From positions 3,906,001 to 3,970,000 of the forward strand of contig JAHRBC010000001.1 of assembly GCA_022702545.1 (NCBI GenBank): 64,000 bases of DNA, read 5' to 3'. The stretch is from Phycomyces nitens. Lineage: Eukaryota; Mucoromycota; Mucoromycetes; Mucorales; Phycomycetaceae. Positions 56,116 to 64,000 of the stretch are shown here, piece by piece. The position numbers and the translations under genes were made by a program. Every line of letters starts with the position of its first letter. The first letter of the stretch is position 1. Below the pieces are notes generated by a model. That model did no database searches. It saw only the letters and a program-made list of their open reading frames with translations, and was not told where the DNA came from.

Positions 56116-57998
56116 CTGACTCTCTTTTTTATTTTATAGACCTCCTCAACTCACACAGCTTATTATATGGTTCTATCATCAATATTGGGCTAAAAAAATC
56201 TTTTCGTGTCAAACAATTTTCTTTTCTAACGTTGCTTATTTTATTGTAGATCACACCACCATTCACCCCATCTACCTCTTCCTTCATGTACGATTGGAAT
56301 CATAATGATAATATCTTTTCTTAGTCTTTATATTTTTTATAATATTATTCTGATCCTCTCTTTTTCTCTTATAGCCCTCCGCCACTCACACGGTCTATTA
56401 TATGGGTATCGTCATCAGTGTCATGGTAAAAAAGAACCTTTTGGTGTCAAACCTTTTTTTGTCCAACGTTGTTTATTCTACTTGGGTCACCCCCATCACA
56501 CCCTGTCCATCTCTTCCATCATCTACAACTGGTTATCATAATGATAATGCCGTTTCTTGGTCTATACTTTTCTATAATATTATTCTTATTCTCTCTTTTT
56601 ATTTTATAGATATATTCCGCTCACACGTCTATTATATGGTATGGTCATCAGTGGCATGGTAAAAAATCGTGTCAAATAATTTTCCCCTTTAACGTTTCTT
56701 ATTCTACTATAGACTGCCACCATCAATCACCCCATCTGGCTCCTCCATTATCTACAACTGTTATCATAATGGTAATACTGTCTCTTAGTATTTATGCTTT
56801 CCATAACACTATTCTGATTCTCTCTTTTTAACTTATAGACCTCCTCTACTCAAATGATCTATTATATGGTATTGTCATTGGTGGCTTGGTAAAAAATATT
56901 TTCGTGTCAAACTATTTTATCCTTTAACGTTTCTTATTCTACTATAGACCGCCGCCATCACTGTCCACCCCATCTGGCCCCTTCATCATCTACGACTGGT
57001 TATCATAATGGTAATGCCTTTTCTTGGTTTTTATCTCTTTCCATAATATTATTCTGGCTATTTACTAATATTGTTCTATACTCTTAATAAGAATCTATTG
57101 TTGGTCATCACATAACATCCCTCTACTTAATTGTCAACTCTGTTTCTGGTATGTAAATCGATTATTCTATCACTCAATTCACCCATAGTAATTTACTTTA
57201 CCCCATCTCTAGTCAATCTAATCATACAAGATGCCATGTCATGCCATGCCATGCTGCACAACTCAGCCCCACTTTGTCCGTTCTTATCCATCCCTTACAA
57301 TGTAAGTATAATATACCTCGCATCTTGAACAACACCCGCACTCTTGAATATATGTCACTAATATAACTTTTATTGTATTAGAATACTGCCGCAACCACCC
57401 AAATCGCCGTCGGTCCCTATTTTCAGGTATTGTTCAGTAGTGAAACACCCGATCCAAGTAGTATCAAGTAGGCCGGTAGAAGCGGCAAGGATAAACAGTA
57501 ATAGTATTAGAGCTTGTGTACAGAGCCATTCTATTCTTTCCAATAAACACAAATATAAATCATAAACCTAATAAGTACGGGGTATAAAACAATGGGGGGA
57601 TCATTCTATGCTTGATTGCACAGTAATAGTATTCGATGATTGGTTAATTGCTTGAGGATATCCTTGATACCATGGAGAAAGCCAGCTTCTCCCCAACTTT
57701 ATTTGCTGTGTGTAATCGTCTTTTCAATTTATAAACACATAATCTATTACACTAAAAACATAGTTTTAAGCACAAAAATCTGGTAAACACCAAAAATCTA
57801 TATGCAGAAAAAGCTAACAAACCCTACTCTCCCAAAAGTTTTCAACTTTGCACCTGTATGAGATTCGACTTTGAGCCCAGGAGAAACCTTGCTTACTCCC
57901 ATACTCGTAGTATTCTGTTCTCCCCTGAAAACCTAAACTTTTCCCCTATTTATTTCTGGTTATATACATGGTTTTACCCCACAGTTTTTGCAGTGTTA

Positions 57999-58092
57999 TC
58001 TCTTTATGAGAGGCGATGAGAATATGTCTTGGTTTTACAAAAAGGGGAACCAATCGGTATAACCTTGAAGACATATGTTAAAAGCATTACCG
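57999..58092 (-). repeat. G2 5' LTR, middle piece
   Basis: Continues the G2 LTR after element F and ends where G4 was inserted (ACCG duplication). Confidence 0.9.
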
Positions 58093-58439
58093 TGTCAGAG
58101 TTGACATAGCGAATAATAACCCAGATAATCAGGTACCCAATCGGTAATGCTTTTAACATATGTCCTCAATGTTATACCGATTGGTTCCCCTTTTTGTAAA
58201 ACCAAGACATATTCTCATCGCCTCTCATAAAGAGATAACCAATGTGTCTTGAGTAAAGAGTAATTAGTTTAGATAGTTTCACTCATAAAATCTGTATAAA
58301 TACTACAACGATTTGTAACAATAAAAAGCATTGAATTCTCTATATTCCTATTTATCCTAAACGTCCTAGTTGGTGGTGATCTATTGCAAAACTTATCTAA
58401 GTCAAGCATTAGCAAGATACACCCAGTCGAGACTTGACA
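58093..58439 (+). repeat. G4 5' LTR
   Basis: 347 bp, TGTCAGAG to CTTGACA. It contains the inverted pair CCAATCGGTA (58137-58146) and TACCGATTGG (58175-58184), and TATAAATAC as a possible TATA box. Confidence 0.95.
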
Positions 58440-58441
58440 AT

Positions 58442-58448
58442 TGGTAGC
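58442..58448 (+). promoter_or_regulatory. G4 primer-binding site core TGGTAGC
   Basis: Lies 2 nt after the 5' LTR; complementary to the GCTACCA 3' end of initiator tRNA-Met. Confidence 0.7.
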
Positions 58449-58451
58449 TGA

Positions 58452-59576
58452 ATGAACAATTCCTCCGACCATACTGTTATCCCGTTTGATTTACTCAAGA
58501 AATTCGAAATCGAAGAGAAAGTCCTTGCACTTCTCCCTGCCCATCTGAAAGAAGGTTTTTCTGCCTCCCGCTGTGTTCCTGTTGTCCCTGCCAAACAACG
58601 CCTGGAATTGACCCCGTCCCAAGAATCAGCCTTTGATATACACGCCCGCGCTACTGCTACTCGTTGGATTAGGCGCGCCAATCCCAATTTGATTTCCCTT
58701 GAAACATCCCCGCAACACGCACCCACTCCCATGCTTCCCCCTGGTACACCCGAGAACCCCATCGGTTCCACTGATATGGCTGCTATGATCGAAGCCATGA
58801 CTCTGGCTTTCCAAAAAGCCATGACCACCAAGGCCCCTGTCCGCCGTGCCAAGGAGCCTGAGGTTTACGCCGGTGAGCGTTCTGCCACCGCCATCGATGG
58901 CTGGCTTCGTTCCATTGAACGCTATGCTGCCATTACGTCTCTCCCCGATGCCCAATGGACCACATATGCTGTTACCTTGCTTCGTGGTCGTGCTGACACT
59001 TGGTGGCGTCGCATCGAAGACTCTGACTACACCACCGAGTCTTGGGCCACGTTTAAAGAACATCTCAACCGTGAATTCCGCCCTGTCCAGTCTGCACGCC
59101 AAGCCCGTGCCCGTATGGCCGCCCTGTGCCAGACCTCGTCTGTGGAGGTTTTTGTCGATGCCTTCTATGACATCAAGTTGGAGATCCCCGGAATGACTGA
59201 TGATGAAGCTGTCGACCGTTTTACCAACGGTCTCCGCAATGATGTTCGTTCCCACGTGGTCACAAAGGACCCTTTTGACCTTGAAGATGCTGTCCGTGCT
59301 GCCTTAGCCTTTGACAGTGCCCGCCGCCCCGCCCAATCTGCTCCTCGCATGGTCGTTCCCGACTACTCGCGCAACGATGGTCCCACACCAATGGACCTCG
59401 ATGCTATGGAGGGGAGGGGTTTGGTAGATCAAACTACCAACCCCGCTCGTCGCAACGCAATGGTCAAAGCTCCTCACAGGGTTCCAGCCAAGGAGACTGC
59501 AAGTGTTTTTGGTGTGGCAAGTCAGGCCATATCCGCCGTAACTGCCGAGAGCGCATATCTGCCTTCCGCCGTCTAG
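58452..59576 (+). CDS. G4 Gag (zinc knuckle shifted out of frame)
   Basis: Starts MNNSSDHTVIPFDLLKKF. The capsid part has AIDGWLRSIERYAA, LLRGRADTWWRRIE and LNREFRPVQSARQAR. In G2 the frame runs on through the CCHC zinc knuckle into pol. Here a G-run at 59416-59419 is one base shorter than in G2, so the annotated frame ends at 59576 in unrelated residues, while CFWCGKSGHIRRNC is encoded in the next frame. Gag would assemble the particle; without the fusion to pol, the enzymes would not be made from this copy. Confidence 0.85.
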   Translation: MNNSSDHTVIPFDLLKKFEIEEKVLALLPAHLKEGFSASRCVPVVPAKQRLELTPSQESAFDIHARATATRWIRRANPNLISLETSPQHAPTPMLPPGTPENPIGSTDMAAMIEAMTLAFQKAMTTKAPVRRAKEPEVYAGERSATAIDGWLRSIERYAAITSLPDAQWTTYAVTLLRGRADTWWRRIEDSDYTTESWATFKEHLNREFRPVQSARQARARMAALCQTSSVEVFVDAFYDIKLEIPGMTDDEAVDRFTNGLRNDVRSHVVTKDPFDLEDAVRAALAFDSARRPAQSAPRMVVPDYSRNDGPTPMDLDAMEGRGLVDQTTNPARRNAMVKAPHRVPAKETASVFGVASQAISAVTAESAYLPSAV

Positions 59577-59587
59577 ACGAGGACCGC

Positions 59588-62500
59588 ATGCGTAGCATGA
59601 ACCGCAACAGTCCCGAGCAGTTGCAATACCATGACGAACATCAAGAATCTAGGGATGTAATTAATAACAAAGTAGATGTAAACTATAAAGAACATGTTAA
59701 TAAAGATCTTCCTTCCCAGTATACTATTGTCCCCGAGGTGGTAACCAAGAGCAATGTTGAGAATAGTGAAATTGATAGCCAAGACTTGGTACACCTAGAC
59801 CAGTTAAATGCTTCAATTAGCACAGACCTCCCCCTGTACAAAGCCGTTAGCCATGAAAGAACCCTACAAGTCCTGATTGACAGTGGCGCAAGCGCCAATT
59901 ATGTGACACCAGAGACAGCTGAACTGGCCGAAACGGTAATCCCAGTCCAAGGCCGTGAAGTAGAAACCGCCAATGGACATCGCACCCGCATTAGCCGTAA
60001 GGTCATCATGTCAATCTCCCTTAACGGTTATCAAGATACCGTAGAGGCCTTTGTTTTTCCCATGAAGTTTGACATGATCCTTGGCCGTACTTGGTTACAG
60101 CAAGCTAAGCCTGTTCCAGATTGGAACACCGACAGTTGGACACTGAGACAAGCGGATAAGACTTTTTCCTTGATGCCGCACACCACACAGACCACTCCCT
60201 CGTGCTTGAATTATCTGATATCGCACAAGCAAGCAAGCAAGTTGACAGGAAAAGATGGTACTGATAGCTTCTTGCTATACATGAAAGAAGACGTGGAGAA
60301 GGTGTTTGCCGAAGCTGGTTGGGAAAACCTGGTGCAAGAGTTCCCCGATGTGTTTAAAGACGAGTTGCCTGGCCTGCCTCCCGATTGTAACGTAAGACAT
60401 GTCATTGACACGGAAGGCGCCAGACCAATCAACAGGCCGCCATTTAAGATGAGTCCTCTGGAGCTGGACGAGCTGAAGCGTCAGCTGAAAGAGTTACTCG
60501 ACCTGAAGTTGATCCGACCAAGTGCTTCTCCCTGGGGTGCCCCAGTACTGTTTGTAAAGAAGAAGGACGGTGCAATGCGCATGTGCATCGACTACCGCGC
60601 GCTCAACAAGTTGACAGTCCGCAACAACCACCCTCTTCCCCGAATCGACGAATGCCTGGAGCGCCTACGTGGTTCCGCCCACTTCACAAGTCTTGACCTC
60701 AAGAGCGGGTACCACCAAGTGCGCATCCAACCATCTGATGTTCCGAAAACGGCATTCAATACCCGTTATGGTCAGTACGAGTTTCTGGTTCTCCCTTTTG
60801 GCTTGACCAATGCACCGCCCACGTTCCAAAGTCTGATGAACCGAGTACTCGGTGATTGCCTGGATGACTTTGCTTTGGTCTACTTGGATGACATCCTCAT
60901 CTTCAGTAAGACAGAGTCTGATCACAAGCAACACGTCCGCCATGTCCTGAAGCTACTCCAAGAAGCGAAACTAGTCGCCAACCTCAAGAAATGCGAGTTC
61001 AATAAGAAGGAATTGATCTTTGTGGGTTTCCAGATCTCCGCCCAGGGAATCCTTCCTGCCCCCACAAGGTCAAAGCAGTGAAAGACTGGCCTGTGCCCAC
61101 CAATGTGCAAGAAGTCCGCCAGTTCTGTGGTTTGGCCCAACACTACCGCCGATTCATCCCAGGTTATGCGAGCATGGCGTCACCGCTGACCGACCTTACC
61201 AAGGGCACTGGCGCCAAGCAAAGATCAATTGTCTGGACGAAAGAATGCCAGGACAGCTTTGAGCTGATTAAGGAGAAGCTGATTTCCCCACCAGTCCTGC
61301 AGGCGCCCGACGTGCACAGGCCGTACAAGATCGAAACAGATGCATCCGACTTTGGTGTAGGCGCCGTTTTACTGCAAGAAGGTGATGATGGTTCATGGCA
61401 CCCGTTGGCATTCGAATCCAAGAAGTTCTCCAGAGCAGAGCGATCCTATCCGGCTCAGGAGCGCGAACTTCTTGGCATTATACATGCACTTCGGACCTGG
61501 AGATGTCTGATTGATGGCCGCCCGTATACTGTATTCTCGGATCACTTGCCATTGAAGTATTTCCGTGCACAGATCACACCGACACCACGCCTCGTTCGTT
61601 GGATTGCCGAGCTTGAGCTGTACGCCCCATATATACAATACAAGCCCGGTAAAGAAAACGACGTGCCCGATGCTTTGTCCCGCTGTGGTGGTCCAGAAAG
61701 TAACTGTGATCCTGAGTCCCTGGAACCCGAGTACTTATACGCCACGCCGCTTACCCATGCCTCAGATTGGCCGTCATTTTATGCCTTTAGACCCGAGCTA
61801 GTCCCTCAAGAAGCTCGTGGTATCGTTGAGAAGAACCGCGCCCAATTTGTTGTCCGCAGTGGCAAGGTGTTCCGTAAGGTGAAGATCAATGAGACGGAGT
61901 CGAAAGATGTGCCTTTCCTCCCTTTTGCCCGCCGAGCCGATACAATCCAGAATTACCACAATGGATTTGGCCACTCAGGATTCACAACAATGGTCGATCT
62001 CTTCAAGTCCCGTCACTGGTGGCCAACCATGCGTACAGATATCAAGGAATGGCTGAGCACTTGTCCAGAATGCCAGCTGAACGCAAGAAAAGATGGTAAT
62101 CACCATGATGAGATGCATCCCCTGAAGGTCCCTGGTGCATTCCAGTGTTGGCACCTCGATTTTGTTGGCCGACTCCCCACCACGCAAAAAGGCAATCGTT
62201 GGTTGCTAGTCGCAGTAGACTACACAACGAATTGGCCAATTGCACGCGCTGTACCGGTGGCATCCGCTGAAGCTGTGGCCGACTTCATCCATGAAGAGAT
62301 TGTGATGCGTTTTGGTTGTCCTGCCGAAATTTTGACCGACCGTGGTGCAAATTTCACCAGTAAGCTTGTTGCCTCTTACCTCGCCCGCCTAAAAGTGACC
62401 CACCGCCTGACCTCTGCTTTTCATCCAAGAACCAATGGAAAATGCGAGCGTCTAAATGGTACCATTAAGCAAATGATCCGCAAGTACACTAATGGTGCCA

Positions 62501-63198
62501 TCCATCGCTGGGACATGTTCATACCCGCTGCTATTTGGGCCTGCCGCATCCGCACTCATGCCACCACTGGGTTTAGCCCCTTTTTCCTGACTTATGGCCG
62601 TAATCCTGTCCTGCCTGGTGACACCATGGAACCTTATATCGACAAAGCCGTTTCCGAAGACCCGCGTGATTTTGCCGAGGCTCGAGCTCAAGAACTGGAA
62701 AAACTTGATGATGCTCGCCTTGCTGCAGAACTCCGGTTGTCTCTCGCCAGTGACAAGGACAAGGTGCGATGGGACGCAGCCATGAAAGCCATTTCTTTTG
62801 AGCTAGGTGACCATGTTAAGCTCACTCACGAAGGTCGTTTTGGTTTGGAACCCAAGTTCAAGGGTCCATTCATCATAGTCAACAAGAACACGGAGTATGG
62901 TACCTACAAGTTGGAAACTCTTAGTGGTGAGCCTCTCGCGTCCTGGGTTCATGTTGACCGCCTCTATCCCGTTCGCGGTGATGTCTCTGACACACCCTGG
63001 TATGACCCCACTGCTTCTCGTGCCGCTTGGCGTGCTGCTATGCGCCTCACCAATTCTGATGTCCCCAACGATGCTGTCGATCCTGTATCCCCATCTTCCG
63101 ATGATAGTGCTCGAGGACGATCACAAAGCCAGGAGGGGGGTAATGTCAGAGTTGACATAGCGAATAATAACCCAGATAATCAGGTACCCAATCGGTAA
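59588..63198 (+). pseudogene. G4 Pol polyprotein with one frame break
   Basis: First part (to 61081): protease [65 protein letters not shown]-run at 61059-61063 is one base shorter than in G2 and shifts the frame. Second part (61078-63198): RNase H IETDASDFGVGAVLLQ, integrase zinc finger GFGHSGFTTMVDLF and CPECQLN, core WHLDFVGRLPTT, LTDRGANFTSK, NGKCERLNG, and GPFIIVNKNTEYGTYKL tail. The catalytic residues of every domain are present, in contrast to G2. No chromodomain. With two homopolymer changes corrected it would equal the single frame of G2; whether the changes are real is open. Confidence 0.88.
63131..63143 (+). promoter_or_regulatory. G4 polypurine tract
   Basis: AGGAGGGGGGTAA directly before the 3' LTR; primes plus-strand DNA synthesis in this family. 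Confidence 0.85.
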
Positions 63199-63490
63199 TG
63201 CTTTTAACATATGTCCTCAATGTTATACCGATTGGTTCCCCTTTTTGTAAAACCAAGACATATTCTCATCGCCTCTCATAAAGAGATAACCAATGTGTCT
63301 TGAGTAAAGAGTAATTAGTTTAGATAGTTTCACTCATAAAATCTGTATAAATACTACAACGATTTGTAACAATAAAAAGCATTGAATTCTCTATATTCCT
63401 ATTTATCCTAAACGTCCTAGTTGGTGGTAATCTATTGCAAAACTTATCTAAGTCAAGCATTAGCAAGATACACCCAGTCGAGACTTGACA
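63144..63490 (+). repeat. G4 3' LTR
   Basis: 347 bp, one mismatch to the 5' LTR. Confidence 0.95.
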
Positions 63491-63494
63491 ACCG

Positions 63495-63543
63495 ATTGGG
63501 TACCTGATTATCTGGGTTATTATTCGCTATGTCAACTCTGACA
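63495..63543 (-). repeat. G2 5' LTR, outer piece
   Basis: Continues the LTR after the ACCG duplication and ends CAACTCTGACA. It preserves the uninterrupted site that element C occupies in the other LTR. Confidence 0.9.
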
Positions 63544-63624
63544 AAGAAGTACTGCGGTTAATCATCTTCAGATTTTACGGATTCATCAAAATAATGTCCA
63601 ATAATATCTTCTACAAAAGAAACT
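63544..63624. other. Spacer between G2 and tRNA-Ile
   Basis: 81 bp downstream of the tRNA (which is on the - strand). A CTTTTG run close to the tRNA, read on the - strand, can serve as Pol III terminator. Nothing else seen. Confidence 0.5.
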
Positions 63625-63698
63625 TGCCCACTACAGGGGTCGAACCTGTGGCCTTGGCGTTATTAGCACCACGCTCTAACCAACTGAGCTAAGCGGGC
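63625..63698 (-). tRNA. tRNA-Ile (anticodon AAT)
   Basis: 74 nt without intron. Reads GCCCGCTTAGCTCAGTTGG at the 5' end (box A), anticodon loop CTAATAA with AAT, and T arm ACAGG-TTCGACC-CCTGT (box B). Acceptor GCCCGCT pairs with AGTGGGC with one G-U pair, followed by discriminator A at 63625. Confidence 0.95.
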
Positions 63699-64000
63699 CA
63701 GATGGAGATGACACGGGTGTTGTAGTTTTTCCAGCTTCGCCCACTTTCGCAAGCAACGTCATCCTTTTCCAGACTGCCTTGCCAGAAAGAGTGACGTCGT
63801 GTCCAGTCAATATGGCAACGTCACTCATACCGCATCGCAAGTCACTTTTCATTCATATACCTCTTTACATTTCCATCTTTATCTCCCATAATCTGCATTT
63901 GAATTCTCATTCTTGTGTCTACTTTTTGTCATCTATCTCATTTTCTCTTTCCCCATGTTCCTGTCTGTGCGCATTTATCCTTATCTTCACTCTACATTTT
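63699..64000. other. Single-copy DNA, possible promoter of a gene right of the window
   Basis: No open frame. It carries three ACGTCA/TGACGT motifs (63756-63761, 63792-63797, 63818-63823), the core recognised by CREB/ATF-type bZIP factors, followed by a long CT-rich tract (63845-64000) of the kind found before fungal start codons. This is suggestive only. Confidence 0.35.

Larger units (their letters stand above)
50470..57471 (+). pseudogene. Gene 3 (micro-exon gene) of element F, four exon-pair cassettes, split by G3
   Basis: First exon 50470-50548, then the G3 insertion inside intron 1. Cassette exons follow from about 56140 (ACCTCCTCAACTCACACAGC) to about 57012, then exons near 57091-57147 and 57230-57300, and the last exon 57382-57471 encoding NTAATTQIAVGPYF and ending in TAG. 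Donor GTAAGT after CTTACAAT and GTATGT after GTTTCTG are conserved. The exon near 57100 has the same TAA as element B. Four cassettes against five in B. Confidence 0.55.
47524..57995. mobile_element. CACTG-family transposon F, deletion derivative of the B type, in inverse orientation
   Basis: Left end CACTGGGAAAACGGTGGG, right end inverse CACTGCAAAAACTGTGGG, as in element B but reversed. A perfect TTA duplication flanks it (47521-47523 and 57996-57998). It keeps exon 1 of gene 2 and most of gene 3; gene 1 and the transposase core are gone. It holds CACTA copy E and chromovirus G3. Confidence 0.9.
58093..63490 (+). mobile_element. Ty3/gypsy retrotransposon G4, young full-length copy
   Basis: 5.40 kb. 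Two 347-bp LTRs (58093-58439 and 63144-63490) with a single difference found (GGTGGTGATC against GGTGGTAATC). A 4-bp duplication ACCG flanks it (58089-58092 and 63491-63494). PBS and polypurine tract are present. It is the same family as G2, into whose LTR it inserted. Confidence 0.95.
31898..63543 (-). mobile_element. Ty3/gypsy retrotransposon G2, split by five nested insertions
   Basis: Pieces on the - strand: 5' LTR 63543-63495, 58092-57999 and 47523-47318; gag-pol 47305-43260 and 39397-38733; 3' LTR 38749-38726 and 32221-31898. Interruptions are G4, element F (with E and G3 inside), CACTA element D and element C. Each break falls exactly at the terminus of the inserted element, and the G2 sequence resumes on the other side. 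It is the same family as G4. No target duplication joins the outer ends (TATAA on the left, AAGAA on the right). Confidence 0.9.

Overview
The window is a transposon graveyard from a eukaryote, most likely an early-diverging fungus of the Mucoromycota (Phycomyces-like). This is an inference from AT-rich intergenic DNA, very short introns (about 43-80 nt) with GTAAGT/GTATGT donors and TAG/CAG acceptors, and the mix of element families; no species call is possible from the sequence alone. The only host genes I can support are two tRNAs: tRNA-Asn(GTT) at 26372-26444 (+) and tRNA-Ile(AAT) at 63625-63698 (-). A CT-rich stretch at the far right may be the promoter of a host gene beyond the window.

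Layout. 1-6276: two head-to-tail copies of a non-LTR retrotransposon (LINE). The first is cut by the window edge but has an open ORF2. The second has ORF1, an ATGA stop/start overlap and a decayed ORF2, and is cut off by a DNA transposon. 6277-23225: DNA transposon A, whose ends begin CACTGG, with a CACTA element (7367-10701) and a sister element B (15465-22790) nested inside it. 23226-26119: 5'-truncated CACTA element with a decayed transposase. 26120-26488: single-copy DNA with tRNA-Asn. 26489-31854: Ty3/gypsy element G1. 31898-63543: one Ty3/gypsy element, G2 (- strand), stretched to 31.6 kb by nested insertions: element C (32222-38722) in one LTR, CACTA element D (39401-43259) in the integrase, element F (47524-57995) in the other LTR (itself holding a truncated CACTA copy E and chromovirus G3 at 50564-56115), and the young gypsy element G4 (58093-63490) in the same LTR. 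63544-64000: single-copy DNA with tRNA-Ile.

The main discovery candidate is the CACTG family (elements A, B, C and the deletion derivative F). Each complete copy is a three-gene element of about 6.3-7.3 kb: left TIR, gene 3 (- strand), a divergent promoter, gene 1 (+ strand), a short convergent gap of 128-146 bp, gene 2 (- strand, transposase), right TIR, with a 3-bp TWA target duplication in B, C and F. Gene 2 is a CACTA/Tnp2-like transposase with an N-terminal CxCxxC exon. Gene 1 is an unrecognised coiled-coil protein with four phase-0 exons; exons 2 and 3 are exactly 306 and 186 nt in all three copies, making it a candidate TnpA-like partner. Gene 3 is a chain of micro-exons of about 40-75 nt whose two middle exons form a roughly 235-bp cassette repeated 1, 2, 4 or 5 times in A, C, F and B. 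I recognise no described counterpart.

Other points: G1 carries a textbook -1 frameshift signal between gag and pol. G1 and G2 lie 44 and 81 bp downstream of tRNA genes. Many otherwise open frames are broken by single-base changes in homopolymer runs, even where flanking LTRs look identical, which raises the question of sequencing error.
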